Assembly (NCBI GenBank): GCA_052148435.1
Contig: JBKQIF010000041.1
Span: forward strand, 42,386 to 106,385
Direction of reading: 5' to 3'
DNA: 64,000 bases
From: JBEKYD01 sp052148435
GTDB lineage: Bacteria; Acidobacteriota; Terriglobia; Bryobacterales; Bryobacteraceae
The notes beneath the pieces are model-generated. The model made no database searches, was not told where the DNA came from, and worked only from the letters and a program-made list of their open reading frames with translations. Position 1 is the first letter of the stretch, and every line of letters begins with the position of its first letter. Positions 33,894 through 41,890 of the stretch are shown piece by piece. The position numbers and the translations under genes were made by a program.

Positions 33894-34409
33894 TTATGGG
33901 CGGCCGGGCTCGACTGCCGAGGATTGGCGCAGGTTTGCGAAGAAACCGAGATCCTGGCTGGTGTGGAGCTTGGTCAGCAGCATGATCTGAAAGGCGTGGC
34001 CTGCAAGGTGTTGGACGGCCTGGTAGATGGCCTCCAGGACGCTGGCATCGTATCCCTGGGGGTGGATGCGCTCGGTGAGGCGTTCGGGGGGTACGTTGCG
34101 AACGATGGCGGCGGCCTCGCGGAGGGTGGCGCGCAGGCTGGCTCTCAGTTGATCCGGCGAAGAGCCGGCTCGGGCATCGAACTCGGCATTGCGGTCGCGG
34201 ATATCGACCTCGCCGCCCACACCGCCTAAGATCCATTGGCGGATGTTGCCTTCCAGATGCAGGATAAGGTTGCCGACCGCGTTTTCGTTCTCCGATTGAC
34301 GGGCCCAGACCTGTTCCGGCGTGAGCTTGTCGACGCAGGTTTCGATGCGATCCAGATACAACTCCAGCTTTTCGGCGGAATAATCCAGGAACTCGGAAGC
34401 CACGGACAT
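33894..34409 (-). CDS. DinB/DUF1572 family protein
   Basis: 171 aa. Four-helix DinB-like fold: MSVASEFLDYSAEKLELYLD, LTPEQVWARQSENENAVGNL, LILHLEGNIRQWI (helix with a possible metal His), HLAGHAFQIMLLTKLH (second His pair). DUF1572/DinB proteins bind a metal; some are thiol-dependent transferases, and most are uncharacterised. It lies downstream of the cytochrome block on the same strand. A decayed copy of its first 21 codons is at 38623. Confidence 0.8.
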   Translation of the reverse strand: MSVASEFLDYSAEKLELYLDRIETCVDKLTPEQVWARQSENENAVGNLILHLEGNIRQWILGGVGGEVDIRDRNAEFDARAGSSPDQLRASLRATLREAAAIVRNVPPERLTERIHPQGYDASVLEAIYQAVQHLAGHAFQIMLLTKLHTSQDLGFFANLRQSSAVEPGRP

Positions 34410-34444
34410 AACTTCATTGTGGCAGAAGAGCGGCGGGCGGCCGT

Positions 34445-34475
34445 CAGCGCGAATTCAGATAGGCGATCAACCACT
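34445..34475 (-). pseudogene. relic of the 3' end of a cytochrome c gene
   Basis: tcagcgcgaattcagatagg followed by cgatcaa matches the last codons and stop of the cytochrome c gene at 38716 (tcagcgcgaattgagatagg cgatcaa). No reading frame continues into it from a haem domain. It stands between the DinB gene and the four-haem cytochrome c gene, the same relative place as the gene end in the second copy, so it records an old duplication. Confidence 0.6.
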
Positions 34476-34525
34476 GCTCGAACTACTACCTGGGCGCGCG
34501 ACGTTCAGGCGATTCGCACAGATGG

Positions 34526-35737
34526 TCACTTCTGCCGCCGCGGCACGTTCAGGAAGGCGACCAGGTCGCCGATGTCGGTTGCTTCCAGAGTGGGCCACGA
34601 AGTGCCCATCTCTTCGACGCGATCGACCATCCGGGGGCCATGCTTCCACAACGCGGCGGTAAACGAAACAGCCGTGTACGCGTCGTCGCCGGCCGTCAGA
34701 CGCGGCCCGAGTCGCGTGCCGTCTGCCTCCGGTCCATGGCATCGCGCACAGCCTCGCGCGCTGAATACGCTTTCGCCCACCAGGGAAGACCCGGTGGGCT
34801 CGACGTATCGCAGGCTGGCGAGAAATACCGCCAGGTCAGCCATTTCGTCGCGCTGAAGCGTGGGCATCGCGGTGCCGTTCTCGCGGCCCAGCCGCAGCAT
34901 GGCGGGCGCGTGATTCCACAGCTCGCTCGCAAATGCGGCCGTGGTGAGCGGCAGATCGTGTTCCGGTCCCAGCTCCGGACCCAGCTTGCCGCCGTTTCCC
35001 CGGACGGAATGGCACTCGATACATCGGGCCTGGAACACCTTCCAGCCGAGCTCGGCGCTGCCCGCGTTCCCGGATGCGCGTGCCTTTTGGTTCCCCTCCC
35101 CCACGTATGCGACCAGGTCGTTCATCTCGCTGCCCGTGAACTGCGGCCAATGCCCGAGCGCCTTGGTGATCGGATCGATCATCGATTGCGTATGGTTCCA
35201 CATCGCGCGCATCCACTCGCTCGATCCGCCGGCCATCGCCACCGCGGCCAGATCCGGCGCCGATTTGTCGCCTTCCGAGCGCACCGCATGGCAGTGCACG
35301 CAGCCTTTTTCGCGGAACACGCGGCGGCCGGCCACCGGATCGCCCGGACGATCAACATTGGCTGCCTGATAGAGGAACGCGAGGATGTCAGCCATCTCTC
35401 CGGTATTCAACTGCGGGTAAGACTTGCCGCTGCGTATCTGCCGGAACATTCCCGGAGCGTGGTTCCAAAGAACGGCTGCCAGCCAGCCCATGGCCGGCGT
35501 GCCGGGACGCGTGGCGGAAAGATCGGGCGCGATCCGTCCACCCGAGCCATTGATGGAATGACAAACGGAGCACTGCTTCTGTCCATAAAACAGCGTGGCA
35601 CCCCGCTCCGGAACGCCGACGACATAGAGAGCGCGTCGCGCATCCGCAGGCCGCCGCTCCCAGATAAGTACGGCGATTAGGGCGGCTGAAGCAATCACTG
35701 CCGCGGCGATCCAAAGCAGACGAGCGATGGCTTTCAT
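34526..35737 (-). CDS. four-haem cytochrome c (tandem cytochrome c domains), paralogue 1
   Basis: 403 aa. Leader MKAIARLLWIAAAVIASAALIAVLIW is a signal peptide or anchor. Four CxxCH sites, each in a cytochrome c-like module of about 90-100 residues: CSVCHSINGSGGRIAPDLS, CVHCHAVRSEGDKSAPDL, CIECHSVRGNGGKLGPEL, CARCHGPEADGTRLGPRL; each is followed by a WNHA/WKHG motif and a later Met/GEMADL stretch. It would carry electrons in the periplasm. It follows the nine-haem gene by 23 bases and closely resembles the four-haem protein at 38716; the two flank the bc-type complex. Confidence 0.9.
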   Translation of the reverse strand: MKAIARLLWIAAAVIASAALIAVLIWERRPADARRALYVVGVPERGATLFYGQKQCSVCHSINGSGGRIAPDLSATRPGTPAMGWLAAVLWNHAPGMFRQIRSGKSYPQLNTGEMADILAFLYQAANVDRPGDPVAGRRVFREKGCVHCHAVRSEGDKSAPDLAAVAMAGGSSEWMRAMWNHTQSMIDPITKALGHWPQFTGSEMNDLVAYVGEGNQKARASGNAGSAELGWKVFQARCIECHSVRGNGGKLGPELGPEHDLPLTTAAFASELWNHAPAMLRLGRENGTAMPTLQRDEMADLAVFLASLRYVEPTGSSLVGESVFSARGCARCHGPEADGTRLGPRLTAGDDAYTAVSFTAALWKHGPRMVDRVEEMGTSWPTLEATDIGDLVAFLNVPRRQK

Positions 35738-35760
35738 GATTCTCCCTTTCCTTTAGCAGC

Positions 35761-37017
35761 CTAATTCCGCGGCGGAGCTTCGAGGTAACCCGAGCCGTTG
35801 GCTTCCAGCCGCCGGAGCACCAGCCAGATGGCCGCCAGGGTGATGGCGATAAACAACGCGGAAACCGCAAGCCCGAGGCGGCGAAAATCTTTCTCCTTGA
35901 GCGCGGCCTGGCCGGCGCGCAACGTTTCGCCGGCGATCGCCATCCCGGCTTCGATCGGTTTGTGCATCTCCTCGGGGTGAAATGAATGCAGCGCCAGGCG
36001 AGCCTTGATCAGATCTTCCCGGCCGTCCATGAGACGCGCCTGCGCTTCGGAAACCTCCATGCCGTACCTTTCGGCTCTGGCCAGAGCCTCGTCGGAGTGT
36101 TTGAGGGACGCGCCCAGCGTGTCGATCCACCCGGCCATCCGCTCCGCGGCTTTGCCGCCCGTCGTCGACGGCTCGTGACACTGTGAGCACACAGCGTTAG
36201 GCCCCACAAGCATGGCCGTGGAGGGCTGATGAATCCCGTGATTGCTGTGGCACACGATGCATCCACCGCCGCCGCCGGACGCGGAAAAGACCGGCTCGTG
36301 GGGGCTCTTGTCGTAAAGCTGCTCGAACAGGACGTGGCAGCTTCCGCACACCGCGGCTACCGATTCCACCTGCGGCGGCTTGGCGCCGTGATTCCCGTGA
36401 CACGACGCGCACTGGGGAGCCGAGAGGTCGCCCCGCTTTGCCAGGGCACTCCAGTGGACGCTGGTGAGGTACTGCTCGAGCTGATCCGTCGGGATACCGT
36501 ATTTCGCCATCCTCTTGGCGTCGGCATGGCAGCGCCCGCAGGTGTCCGGAATGTGCAGCGGATAAACCGGGGACATGCCGTCTTTGACGGCGCGGATATC
36601 GTGAACGCTGTGGCAATCGACGCAGGTGGCGACGTTCTCATCCCCGGCAGCGAGGCGTTTGCCGTGGACGCTGGTCTTGTAAAGCTCGAACTGATCGACG
36701 CGCTGTTGCGGGCGGAAGCGGCGCATGAAGTCCGGATTGCTGTGACATTTCGCGCAGAACTGCGGAATCGCCATACGGCTCGGCTTGCCGAGGAAACCCT
36801 TGGCCTTGCTCATCGCGACCGATGGATCGTCGCTGGTGCGGTCGCCGCCGTGACAATCGGCGCAACTCAATCCGTTCGCAGTGTGGACGTCGTCTTTGAT
36901 GAGTAGCGCCGGGCGTTGAATCGCGCCGTCCAAGGCGGCATGACACTCGAGACAGGTGTCTTTCGCCGGTTGGCCGAACAGCAAGGCAGGGGCGAGGAGA
37001 AACAGGAGCGCTTTCAT
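35761..37017 (-). CDS. nine-haem, C-terminally anchored cytochrome c
   Basis: 418 aa from ATG 37017, overlapping the cytochrome b stop as ATGA; the frame upstream is only a shadow of that gene. The signal peptide is MKALLFLLAPALLFGQ. Nine CxxCH sites: CLECH, CADCH, CAKCH, CVDCH, CGRCH, CASCH, CGSCH, CIVCH, CSQCH. After the haem region comes a helical stretch rich in Glu/Ala (about 300-385) and one C-terminal transmembrane helix (LAVSALFIAITLAAIWLVL). It takes the position of cytochrome c1 or f behind the Rieske and cytochrome b genes, so it is the probable electron acceptor of that complex. Confidence 0.92.
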   Translation of the reverse strand: MKALLFLLAPALLFGQPAKDTCLECHAALDGAIQRPALLIKDDVHTANGLSCADCHGGDRTSDDPSVAMSKAKGFLGKPSRMAIPQFCAKCHSNPDFMRRFRPQQRVDQFELYKTSVHGKRLAAGDENVATCVDCHSVHDIRAVKDGMSPVYPLHIPDTCGRCHADAKRMAKYGIPTDQLEQYLTSVHWSALAKRGDLSAPQCASCHGNHGAKPPQVESVAAVCGSCHVLFEQLYDKSPHEPVFSASGGGGGCIVCHSNHGIHQPSTAMLVGPNAVCSQCHEPSTTGGKAAERMAGWIDTLGASLKHSDEALARAERYGMEVSEAQARLMDGREDLIKARLALHSFHPEEMHKPIEAGMAIAGETLRAGQAALKEKDFRRLGLAVSALFIAITLAAIWLVLRRLEANGSGYLEAPPRN

Positions 37018-38075
37018 TTGACGTACCCCAGAACGGTGAAGATGGCCAGATAGGTTGCCAGGAAAATCCCCGCGCCGGTGACGAGGCGCATTCGTGCTTC
37101 GCCGGCGCGATTCACGCCCCAAACCGGAATGAGCGCCCAGCAGACGGCCAGCGCCCCGAAGCCGGCGATCCCCAGAAGCTCGCCTTCGAACACCCAGACG
37201 TGGCTCGGGATCAGTTTCAGCGTGTAGAACTGGGCCAGGAAATACCACTCCGGGCGAATTCCCGCCGGCGCGGAAGCGAACGGGTCCGCTTTCACGCCCA
37301 GCTCCCACGGAAAAATCGCGGCCAGCCCGCCGAGCACGGCCAAGGCTCCGTACCACACCATCACTTCGCGCAAAAAGAAGTTCGGGAAGAATTTCATCTG
37401 CCTCACGCGCGACGGCGAGATCCAGGGCGGCGTGCTCATGCCGTTTTTCTGGACCAGCGCGACATGCAGCGCCACCAGGCCGGCGGTGAGCATCGGCAGC
37501 ACCATCACGTGCAGGGCGAAAAAGCGCGTCAAGGTCGGCGCTCCCACATCGTCTCCGCCGCGCAAGATGCGCGCGATCGCGGGGCCGGCCAAAGGCGTGA
37601 TGGCGGCGACGTCGGTCCCTACTTTGGTCGCAAAATAAGAAACCTGATTCCACGGCAGCAGATAACCGCTGAAGCCGAAGCCGAGCAATAGGCCGAGAAG
37701 GACGATGCCGCTCGCCCAGGTCAGCTCGCGCGGCGGACGGTAGGCGTGAGTGAACACGACGCTGAACATGTGCACAAACGCGGCAAAGATCATCAGATTC
37801 GCCGACCAGCTATGAATCGACCGGATCAACCATCCGAACTCGACGCGCGTCACGATGAAGCGCACGCTATCGAATCCTTCGGCCACCGTCGGGCGGTAGT
37901 AGAACAGCAACAGCGTCCCGGTTACCACCTGGATGCCGAACAGAAACAGCGTGATGCCGCCGAAGTAGTACCAGCGGGTGGCGGAGTGGACGGGAACAGT
38001 TTTATGGGCAGCCAGCTCGCGAATGGAGCTGAGGGCGAGCCTGCCGTCAAGCCAACGGATTATTTTCGCAGTCAT
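37014..38075 (-). CDS. cytochrome b of a quinol:cytochrome c oxidoreductase
   Basis: 353 aa, about seven to eight transmembrane helices. Haem b ligands: His88 and His102 in helix B (IHSWSANLMIFAAFVH), His189 and His204 in helix D (LHVMVLPMLTAGLVALH). The spacing is 13 then 14 residues between ligands, as in b6f-type cytochromes rather than the 13/13 of mitochondrial bc1. PEWYF marks the quinol-oxidising site. The Cys that holds the extra haem c in b6f (before the QVxTG segment) is replaced: ITLFLFGIQVVTG. The N- and C-terminal halves are one polypeptide. It is between the Rieske gene (11 bases upstream) and the nine-haem gene. Confidence 0.95.
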   Translation of the reverse strand: MTAKIIRWLDGRLALSSIRELAAHKTVPVHSATRWYYFGGITLFLFGIQVVTGTLLLFYYRPTVAEGFDSVRFIVTRVEFGWLIRSIHSWSANLMIFAAFVHMFSVVFTHAYRPPRELTWASGIVLLGLLLGFGFSGYLLPWNQVSYFATKVGTDVAAITPLAGPAIARILRGGDDVGAPTLTRFFALHVMVLPMLTAGLVALHVALVQKNGMSTPPWISPSRVRQMKFFPNFFLREVMVWYGALAVLGGLAAIFPWELGVKADPFASAPAGIRPEWYFLAQFYTLKLIPSHVWVFEGELLGIAGFGALAVCWALIPVWGVNRAGEARMRLVTGAGIFLATYLAIFTVLGYVK

Positions 38076-38086
38076 CGTGTGCCGCC

Positions 38087-38563
38087 TTAAGCCCGCCGGG
38101 AAATCACGACTTCGTCGCCGCGGATGTTCACCGCATACTCAGCGAGCGGATTCGGCGGGGGACCGGAGACTACCCTTCCGTTCATGTCATAGATGCCGTT
38201 GTGGCACGGACACCAGATCTGGCGGGTCGAGGCGCGATACTGGACCGTGCAGTGCAAATGCGTGCACACGGCTGAAAACGCCTTCCACTCGGCGTCGCTG
38301 ACGCGCACCAGAAGCGCCGGCTCGTTGCCGAACCTCACGACCTTCCCCGAGTTCGGCAACAGGTCCCGCACCTTGCCACCGGAGACTTCGTTCACGGCGG
38401 CTTCGGTGATCAGCGGAGGATTCAGGAACCGGATCACCGGATAAAGGAAAGAGGCCGCGGAGGCCAGCGCGCCGCCACCCAGCAGCCACGACAACATCGT
38501 CCGCCGGCTTCCTCCACCGTTCTTGCTTTGTTTGTACTGCCCGGAGTAATCATTGGCTGACAT
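38087..38563 (-). CDS. Rieske iron-sulfur protein
   Basis: 158 aa. The 2Fe-2S ligands are Cys100/His102 (CTHLHC) and Cys118/His121 (CPCHNG); Cys105 and Cys120 form the usual disulfide. The N-terminus has a twin-Arg and a hydrophobic anchor (SRRTMLSWLLGGGALASAAS), so it is Tat-targeted and membrane-held. It oxidises quinol at the cytochrome b site and passes the electron to cytochrome c. It is the first gene of the Rieske/cytochrome b/nine-haem set. Its upstream space carries the DinB relic. Confidence 0.95.
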   Translation of the reverse strand: MSANDYSGQYKQSKNGGGSRRTMLSWLLGGGALASAASFLYPVIRFLNPPLITEAAVNEVSGGKVRDLLPNSGKVVRFGNEPALLVRVSDAEWKAFSAVCTHLHCTVQYRASTRQIWCPCHNGIYDMNGRVVSGPPPNPLAEYAVNIRGDEVVISRRA

Positions 38564-38622
38564 GAATCAGATCCTTTCGGGCCGTTGCTCGATTGCCGCT
38601 GATCGCAAGCCGAGAGCCATAC

Positions 38623-38685
38623 CTCACTAAGATACAACTCCAGCTTTTCGGCGGCGTAAAACAGGAATTCGGAAGCCACGGACAT
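38623..38685 (-). pseudogene. relic of the 5' end of a DinB/DUF1572 gene
   Basis: Read on the minus strand from 38685 it gives MSVASEFLFYAAEKLELYLS, nearly identical to the start of the intact DinB gene at 34409 (MSVASEFLDYSAEKLELYLD). After about 21 codons the match stops. The upstream bases are also alike (cggacatagcttcatt here, cggacataacttcatt there). A truncated copy, now without function. Confidence 0.85.
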
Positions 38686-38715
38686 AGCTTCATTCTTCCA
38701 GAAAGCCGCCAGCCG

Positions 38716-39822
38716 TCAGCGCGAATTGAGATAGGCGATCAAATCCGCCATCTGTTGCGCGTCGAAACGCGGCCAGGGGAGTTTGCGCTCGCCCATGAGC
38801 TCCAACATGCGCGGGCCGTGCTGCCAGAGGGCGGCCATCATGCTGATATCGGAGTACTGGCCTTTGGCGGCGCCGAGGGCAGGGGCGCCGCTGGAGGGTT
38901 GGTCATGGCAGGCGGCGCAATGTTTATCCGCGAACACTTTCTTGCCCCGGCCGGAATTGCCTTCGCCGCGGAAATATTGCCTGGCCCAAAGGTAGCCGAT
39001 GATGTCGCGCATCTCCTGGCGAGTGAAAACCGGCGATGGCTGTTTCATGGACGGCTGGTGGTTCCACATGTCCACCGCGACCTCGGTGAGGGTCTGATTG
39101 CGGAGGAGGTTCTCCAGCGCCATTTTGCCCTGGTGGCACTCGGTGCAGCCCTTGGAGGCGAACAGGCCGGCGCCGCTGCCCGAAAGGTCGATCTCGAAGC
39201 TCTCCGCATGGTGACGCGTCTGGGGCAGGTTTTGCAGATAAACCAAAATGTCGGTGAGTTCCTGGGGAACCAGCTCGGTCCATTTGATGGACGCCGCCGC
39301 ATACGCCGCCCGCATCTTTCCGCCGTGGTTCCACATCTGTTGCGCCAGCGCGATCGGGTCGGCGAGGGAGTCCCATCCGGAAACCGGCGGCCCGCCGTTG
39401 GGGATTGCGGAATCGATGCCGTGGCAGGAGTCGCAGTGCTTGACGTGGAAGGCCAGCTTGCCGCGCCCGGCGTCGCCGGGCTTTTCAAAATAGCGCGCCG
39501 CCAGGAAATAAGCGAAAAGGTCGGCGGCGGATTCGGCGCTGAGCGACGGCCGGACGATGCCCTGGGCCTTCATGCCGGTCCACATTTCGGGAGCGTGGTT
39601 CCACATCAGGCTGGCCATGACGGCGGGCGTGTAATCTCGGTCCATGCGGCGTGCCAGATCGGGCGCCGCCGTGCCGCCCTTGCCGTTGACGCTATGACAT
39701 TGGACGCACTGCTCGTTTTGGAAGAGCTTCGCGCCCCTGTCGGCGTTGCCCTGCGCCGGGTCAGCGGCAAACGCAGCCGACGCCGCCAGTAGGGCCAAAC
39801 TCAGTCTGTGAAGATTCGCCAT
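38716..39822 (-). CDS. four-haem cytochrome c (tandem cytochrome c domains), paralogue 2
   Basis: 368 aa. Signal peptide MANLHRLSLALLAASAAFAAD. Four CxxCH sites in tandem modules: CVQCHSVNGKGGTAAPDLA, CDSCHGIDSAIPNGGP, CTECHQGKMALENLL, CAACHDQPSSGAPAL, with WNHAPEMW/WNHGGKM and QQMADLIAYL motifs. It is periplasmic, with no anchor. It lies directly after the beta-barrel gene (ten bases) and before the Rieske gene, so it could ferry electrons between the bc-type complex and the outer-membrane conduit. Confidence 0.9.
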   Translation of the reverse strand: MANLHRLSLALLAASAAFAADPAQGNADRGAKLFQNEQCVQCHSVNGKGGTAAPDLARRMDRDYTPAVMASLMWNHAPEMWTGMKAQGIVRPSLSAESAADLFAYFLAARYFEKPGDAGRGKLAFHVKHCDSCHGIDSAIPNGGPPVSGWDSLADPIALAQQMWNHGGKMRAAYAAASIKWTELVPQELTDILVYLQNLPQTRHHAESFEIDLSGSGAGLFASKGCTECHQGKMALENLLRNQTLTEVAVDMWNHQPSMKQPSPVFTRQEMRDIIGYLWARQYFRGEGNSGRGKKVFADKHCAACHDQPSSGAPALGAAKGQYSDISMMAALWQHGPRMLELMGERKLPWPRFDAQQMADLIAYLNSR

Positions 39823-39832
39823 GGCCAGCCTC

Positions 39833-41890
39833 CTAACGAGTCACCCGTAGCCCGGTAGTCACGATGTGCGTGCGGAAACCTTCATACCCGTAAAAGGAAT
39901 CGTTGAAGCCATACCACTGCCACTCGGTGTTCCAGAACACGTGCTTGCCAATGGGGAGAGAAAACCGCCCCATCGGCTGGTAGTAATTGGTGGGCTGGCT
40001 GCCGGAAGACAGGAACAGCGATCCGCCCACGCTCAATTTGGCATTGCCGGGCAGGGCCACGTCGACGGTTGCTGTGGCCGTGTGCGCGTTATCGCGGTAC
40101 GCCGACACCGCCGACCCCAGAGTCGGCAGGGTGAGGTAGGTGATATTGGAGCGCAAGGTGGTACGGTCGTATTCGCCCGACACGCTGATGCGCTTGGCGG
40201 CTTTGGGCGTCCAAAAGATGCCCAGGGAACTGTCGCGGCTTTGAAAGTCGTAGCGAATGCCGGGGTCCGGGTTTTGATTGTCGAGCGCCTGGAAGCGGGC
40301 CTGCAAGGTAAGGGAGCTCGCCAGTTGGTAGCGCGCCCGGGCCCTGCCCTTTTGATAGTCGTTCAGGCTGGTGCGGAAGTAAATGTGGTCGCTCGAAGCG
40401 CCTTCGTAATCCAGGTTCAGCGACAGCTTTTCAAAGGCGCGATAGGTAGCGCCGGCCAGAGCGATATTGCGCTGGAGCTGGCCCGCGGCCAGCAGGCCGG
40501 TCTGGCTGAGCTGCCCGGCCAGTTCCGTGGCGTCGCCCCAGACGCGGCGGTAGCCGGCACGCAGGGTGAGCCGCCTGCCGGCATCGTAGATGACGTTGAC
40601 TTCGCCCTGGTTGTAGTTCACGTATTGAGTGTAGTTGAGGCTGGTGATCGAATCCGGACCGAGGGTGGTGGGCGTGAGGTAGATCTGCTGGCTCAGGAGC
40701 GGCGAGTCGGCGTCGTGGTAGCGGTCGGTCATCCAGGAGCCCAGCACGCGCACGCGCTTGAGCGGGCGCATTTCGAACCCGCCGCTGGCGGTGGTGTGAG
40801 GTTGATTGGCCGTACCGGTTCCCAGGTTCACCTGGCCGCTGTAGAACAGCAGCGAACTCAGCAGCGCGAAGTTGCCGTCGGCGATATCCACGTAGTTGAC
40901 GGTGGTCTTGGGCTCGCTATAGAGAAACTGCGCGTAGACGTTCAACCAAGGCGTGGCGCTGGCAGTGAGGAGTGCCCGGCTATAGAGGCTGCTGCCACGA
41001 ATGCCGTAGGTTTGCTTGAGGCTCGAAAGGTCCAGCACCTGGCCCAGGAGCGGTTGCGTATTGTCGCCGAATTCCAGCCCCGAGTCGGAAGCGAAATCGT
41101 CGTCTTTGTAAGTGGTGCCGCCCTGCTCGAGCGAAACGTGAAAATGCGAATACTCGACGCGCACGCCGCCGCGGTAGTTATTGGTCGAATCGCGCAGCAG
41201 GGTGGGCACGGCATACTCGTTATTGGACGAGTCGACATACGTGTCGACGCCGTTGCCGTAACCTGAATTATGGTCGAACGAAAGGTACGGAACGAAGTGC
41301 TTGCCCGGCAGAAGGTCCAGGTCTGCGCTCATCATGCGGCGGTGAGTGTCGAAGGCCTGCTCGTTGAAGCCGGCCGGGGCGCCAGGGTTAGCGAAACTGG
41401 GCACGGCATTGAAATAAGCCATGTTGCGATAGTCGAAACGGAAGTCGTAGATTCCCAGCTTGGTGGCGTCCACGTGGACGGAATTGTTAGGATCGCCCCA
41501 CCCGCTGGCGCGCGCGTCCAGGCGGTCGAAAAACCGCTTCTTGGGGTCGATGATGGTCAGGTCGATGTCGAGCAGGCGGGGACCTGCGCCCAGATTGACG
41601 ACGCTGCGGTACTCATCCATGTTGCCCGAAAGTTCCGGCGTCCAGCGATAGCCCACCTCGAAGCTGCCGCTGATCCATTGTTCGGTTGAGGGAGCCGGAG
41701 ACGCGGCAGCGGCAGGCGCGGCAGGCGCGGCCTGTACGGGTGCGGGTGCCGCAGCCGGTGGCGTTTGGGCTGCATCCGGTTTTGCGGGCGCCGTCTGGGC
41801 GTCAGTCTGCGAGGGCGCGGGCTGCGCCGTTTGCGCGAAGACCGGGGCGTATCCCGAAGCCAGCAGCAGAAATGTCCAAAAATATTTCAT
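39833..41890 (-). CDS. outer-membrane beta-barrel protein, candidate MtrB/PioB-type porin
   Basis: 685 aa from ATG 41890, overlapping the decahaem gene stop as ATGA. Signal peptide MKYFWTFLLLASGYAPVFAQ, then an Ala/Pro/Gln-rich linker (about 20-65). From there to the end it is alternating beta strands and ends in RTHIVTTGLRVTR, with aromatic-rich strand ends. Length and repeated amphipathic strands fit a barrel of over 20 strands. Size and its place directly after the DmsE/MtrA-like decahaem gene match MtrB/PioB porins, which sheath such cytochromes. The N-terminal CxxC of many MtrB proteins is missing, so the family call is tentative. Confidence 0.78.
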   Translation of the reverse strand: MKYFWTFLLLASGYAPVFAQTAQPAPSQTDAQTAPAKPDAAQTPPAAAPAPVQAAPAAPAAAASPAPSTEQWISGSFEVGYRWTPELSGNMDEYRSVVNLGAGPRLLDIDLTIIDPKKRFFDRLDARASGWGDPNNSVHVDATKLGIYDFRFDYRNMAYFNAVPSFANPGAPAGFNEQAFDTHRRMMSADLDLLPGKHFVPYLSFDHNSGYGNGVDTYVDSSNNEYAVPTLLRDSTNNYRGGVRVEYSHFHVSLEQGGTTYKDDDFASDSGLEFGDNTQPLLGQVLDLSSLKQTYGIRGSSLYSRALLTASATPWLNVYAQFLYSEPKTTVNYVDIADGNFALLSSLLFYSGQVNLGTGTANQPHTTASGGFEMRPLKRVRVLGSWMTDRYHDADSPLLSQQIYLTPTTLGPDSITSLNYTQYVNYNQGEVNVIYDAGRRLTLRAGYRRVWGDATELAGQLSQTGLLAAGQLQRNIALAGATYRAFEKLSLNLDYEGASSDHIYFRTSLNDYQKGRARARYQLASSLTLQARFQALDNQNPDPGIRYDFQSRDSSLGIFWTPKAAKRISVSGEYDRTTLRSNITYLTLPTLGSAVSAYRDNAHTATATVDVALPGNAKLSVGGSLFLSSGSQPTNYYQPMGRFSLPIGKHVFWNTEWQWYGFNDSFYGYEGFRTHIVTTGLRVTR

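Noticed and set aside
37018..37653. N-terminal extension of the nine-haem cytochrome into cytochrome b
   Set aside because: The signal peptide and ATGA overlap fix the start at 37017; the extension is a shadow of cytochrome b.
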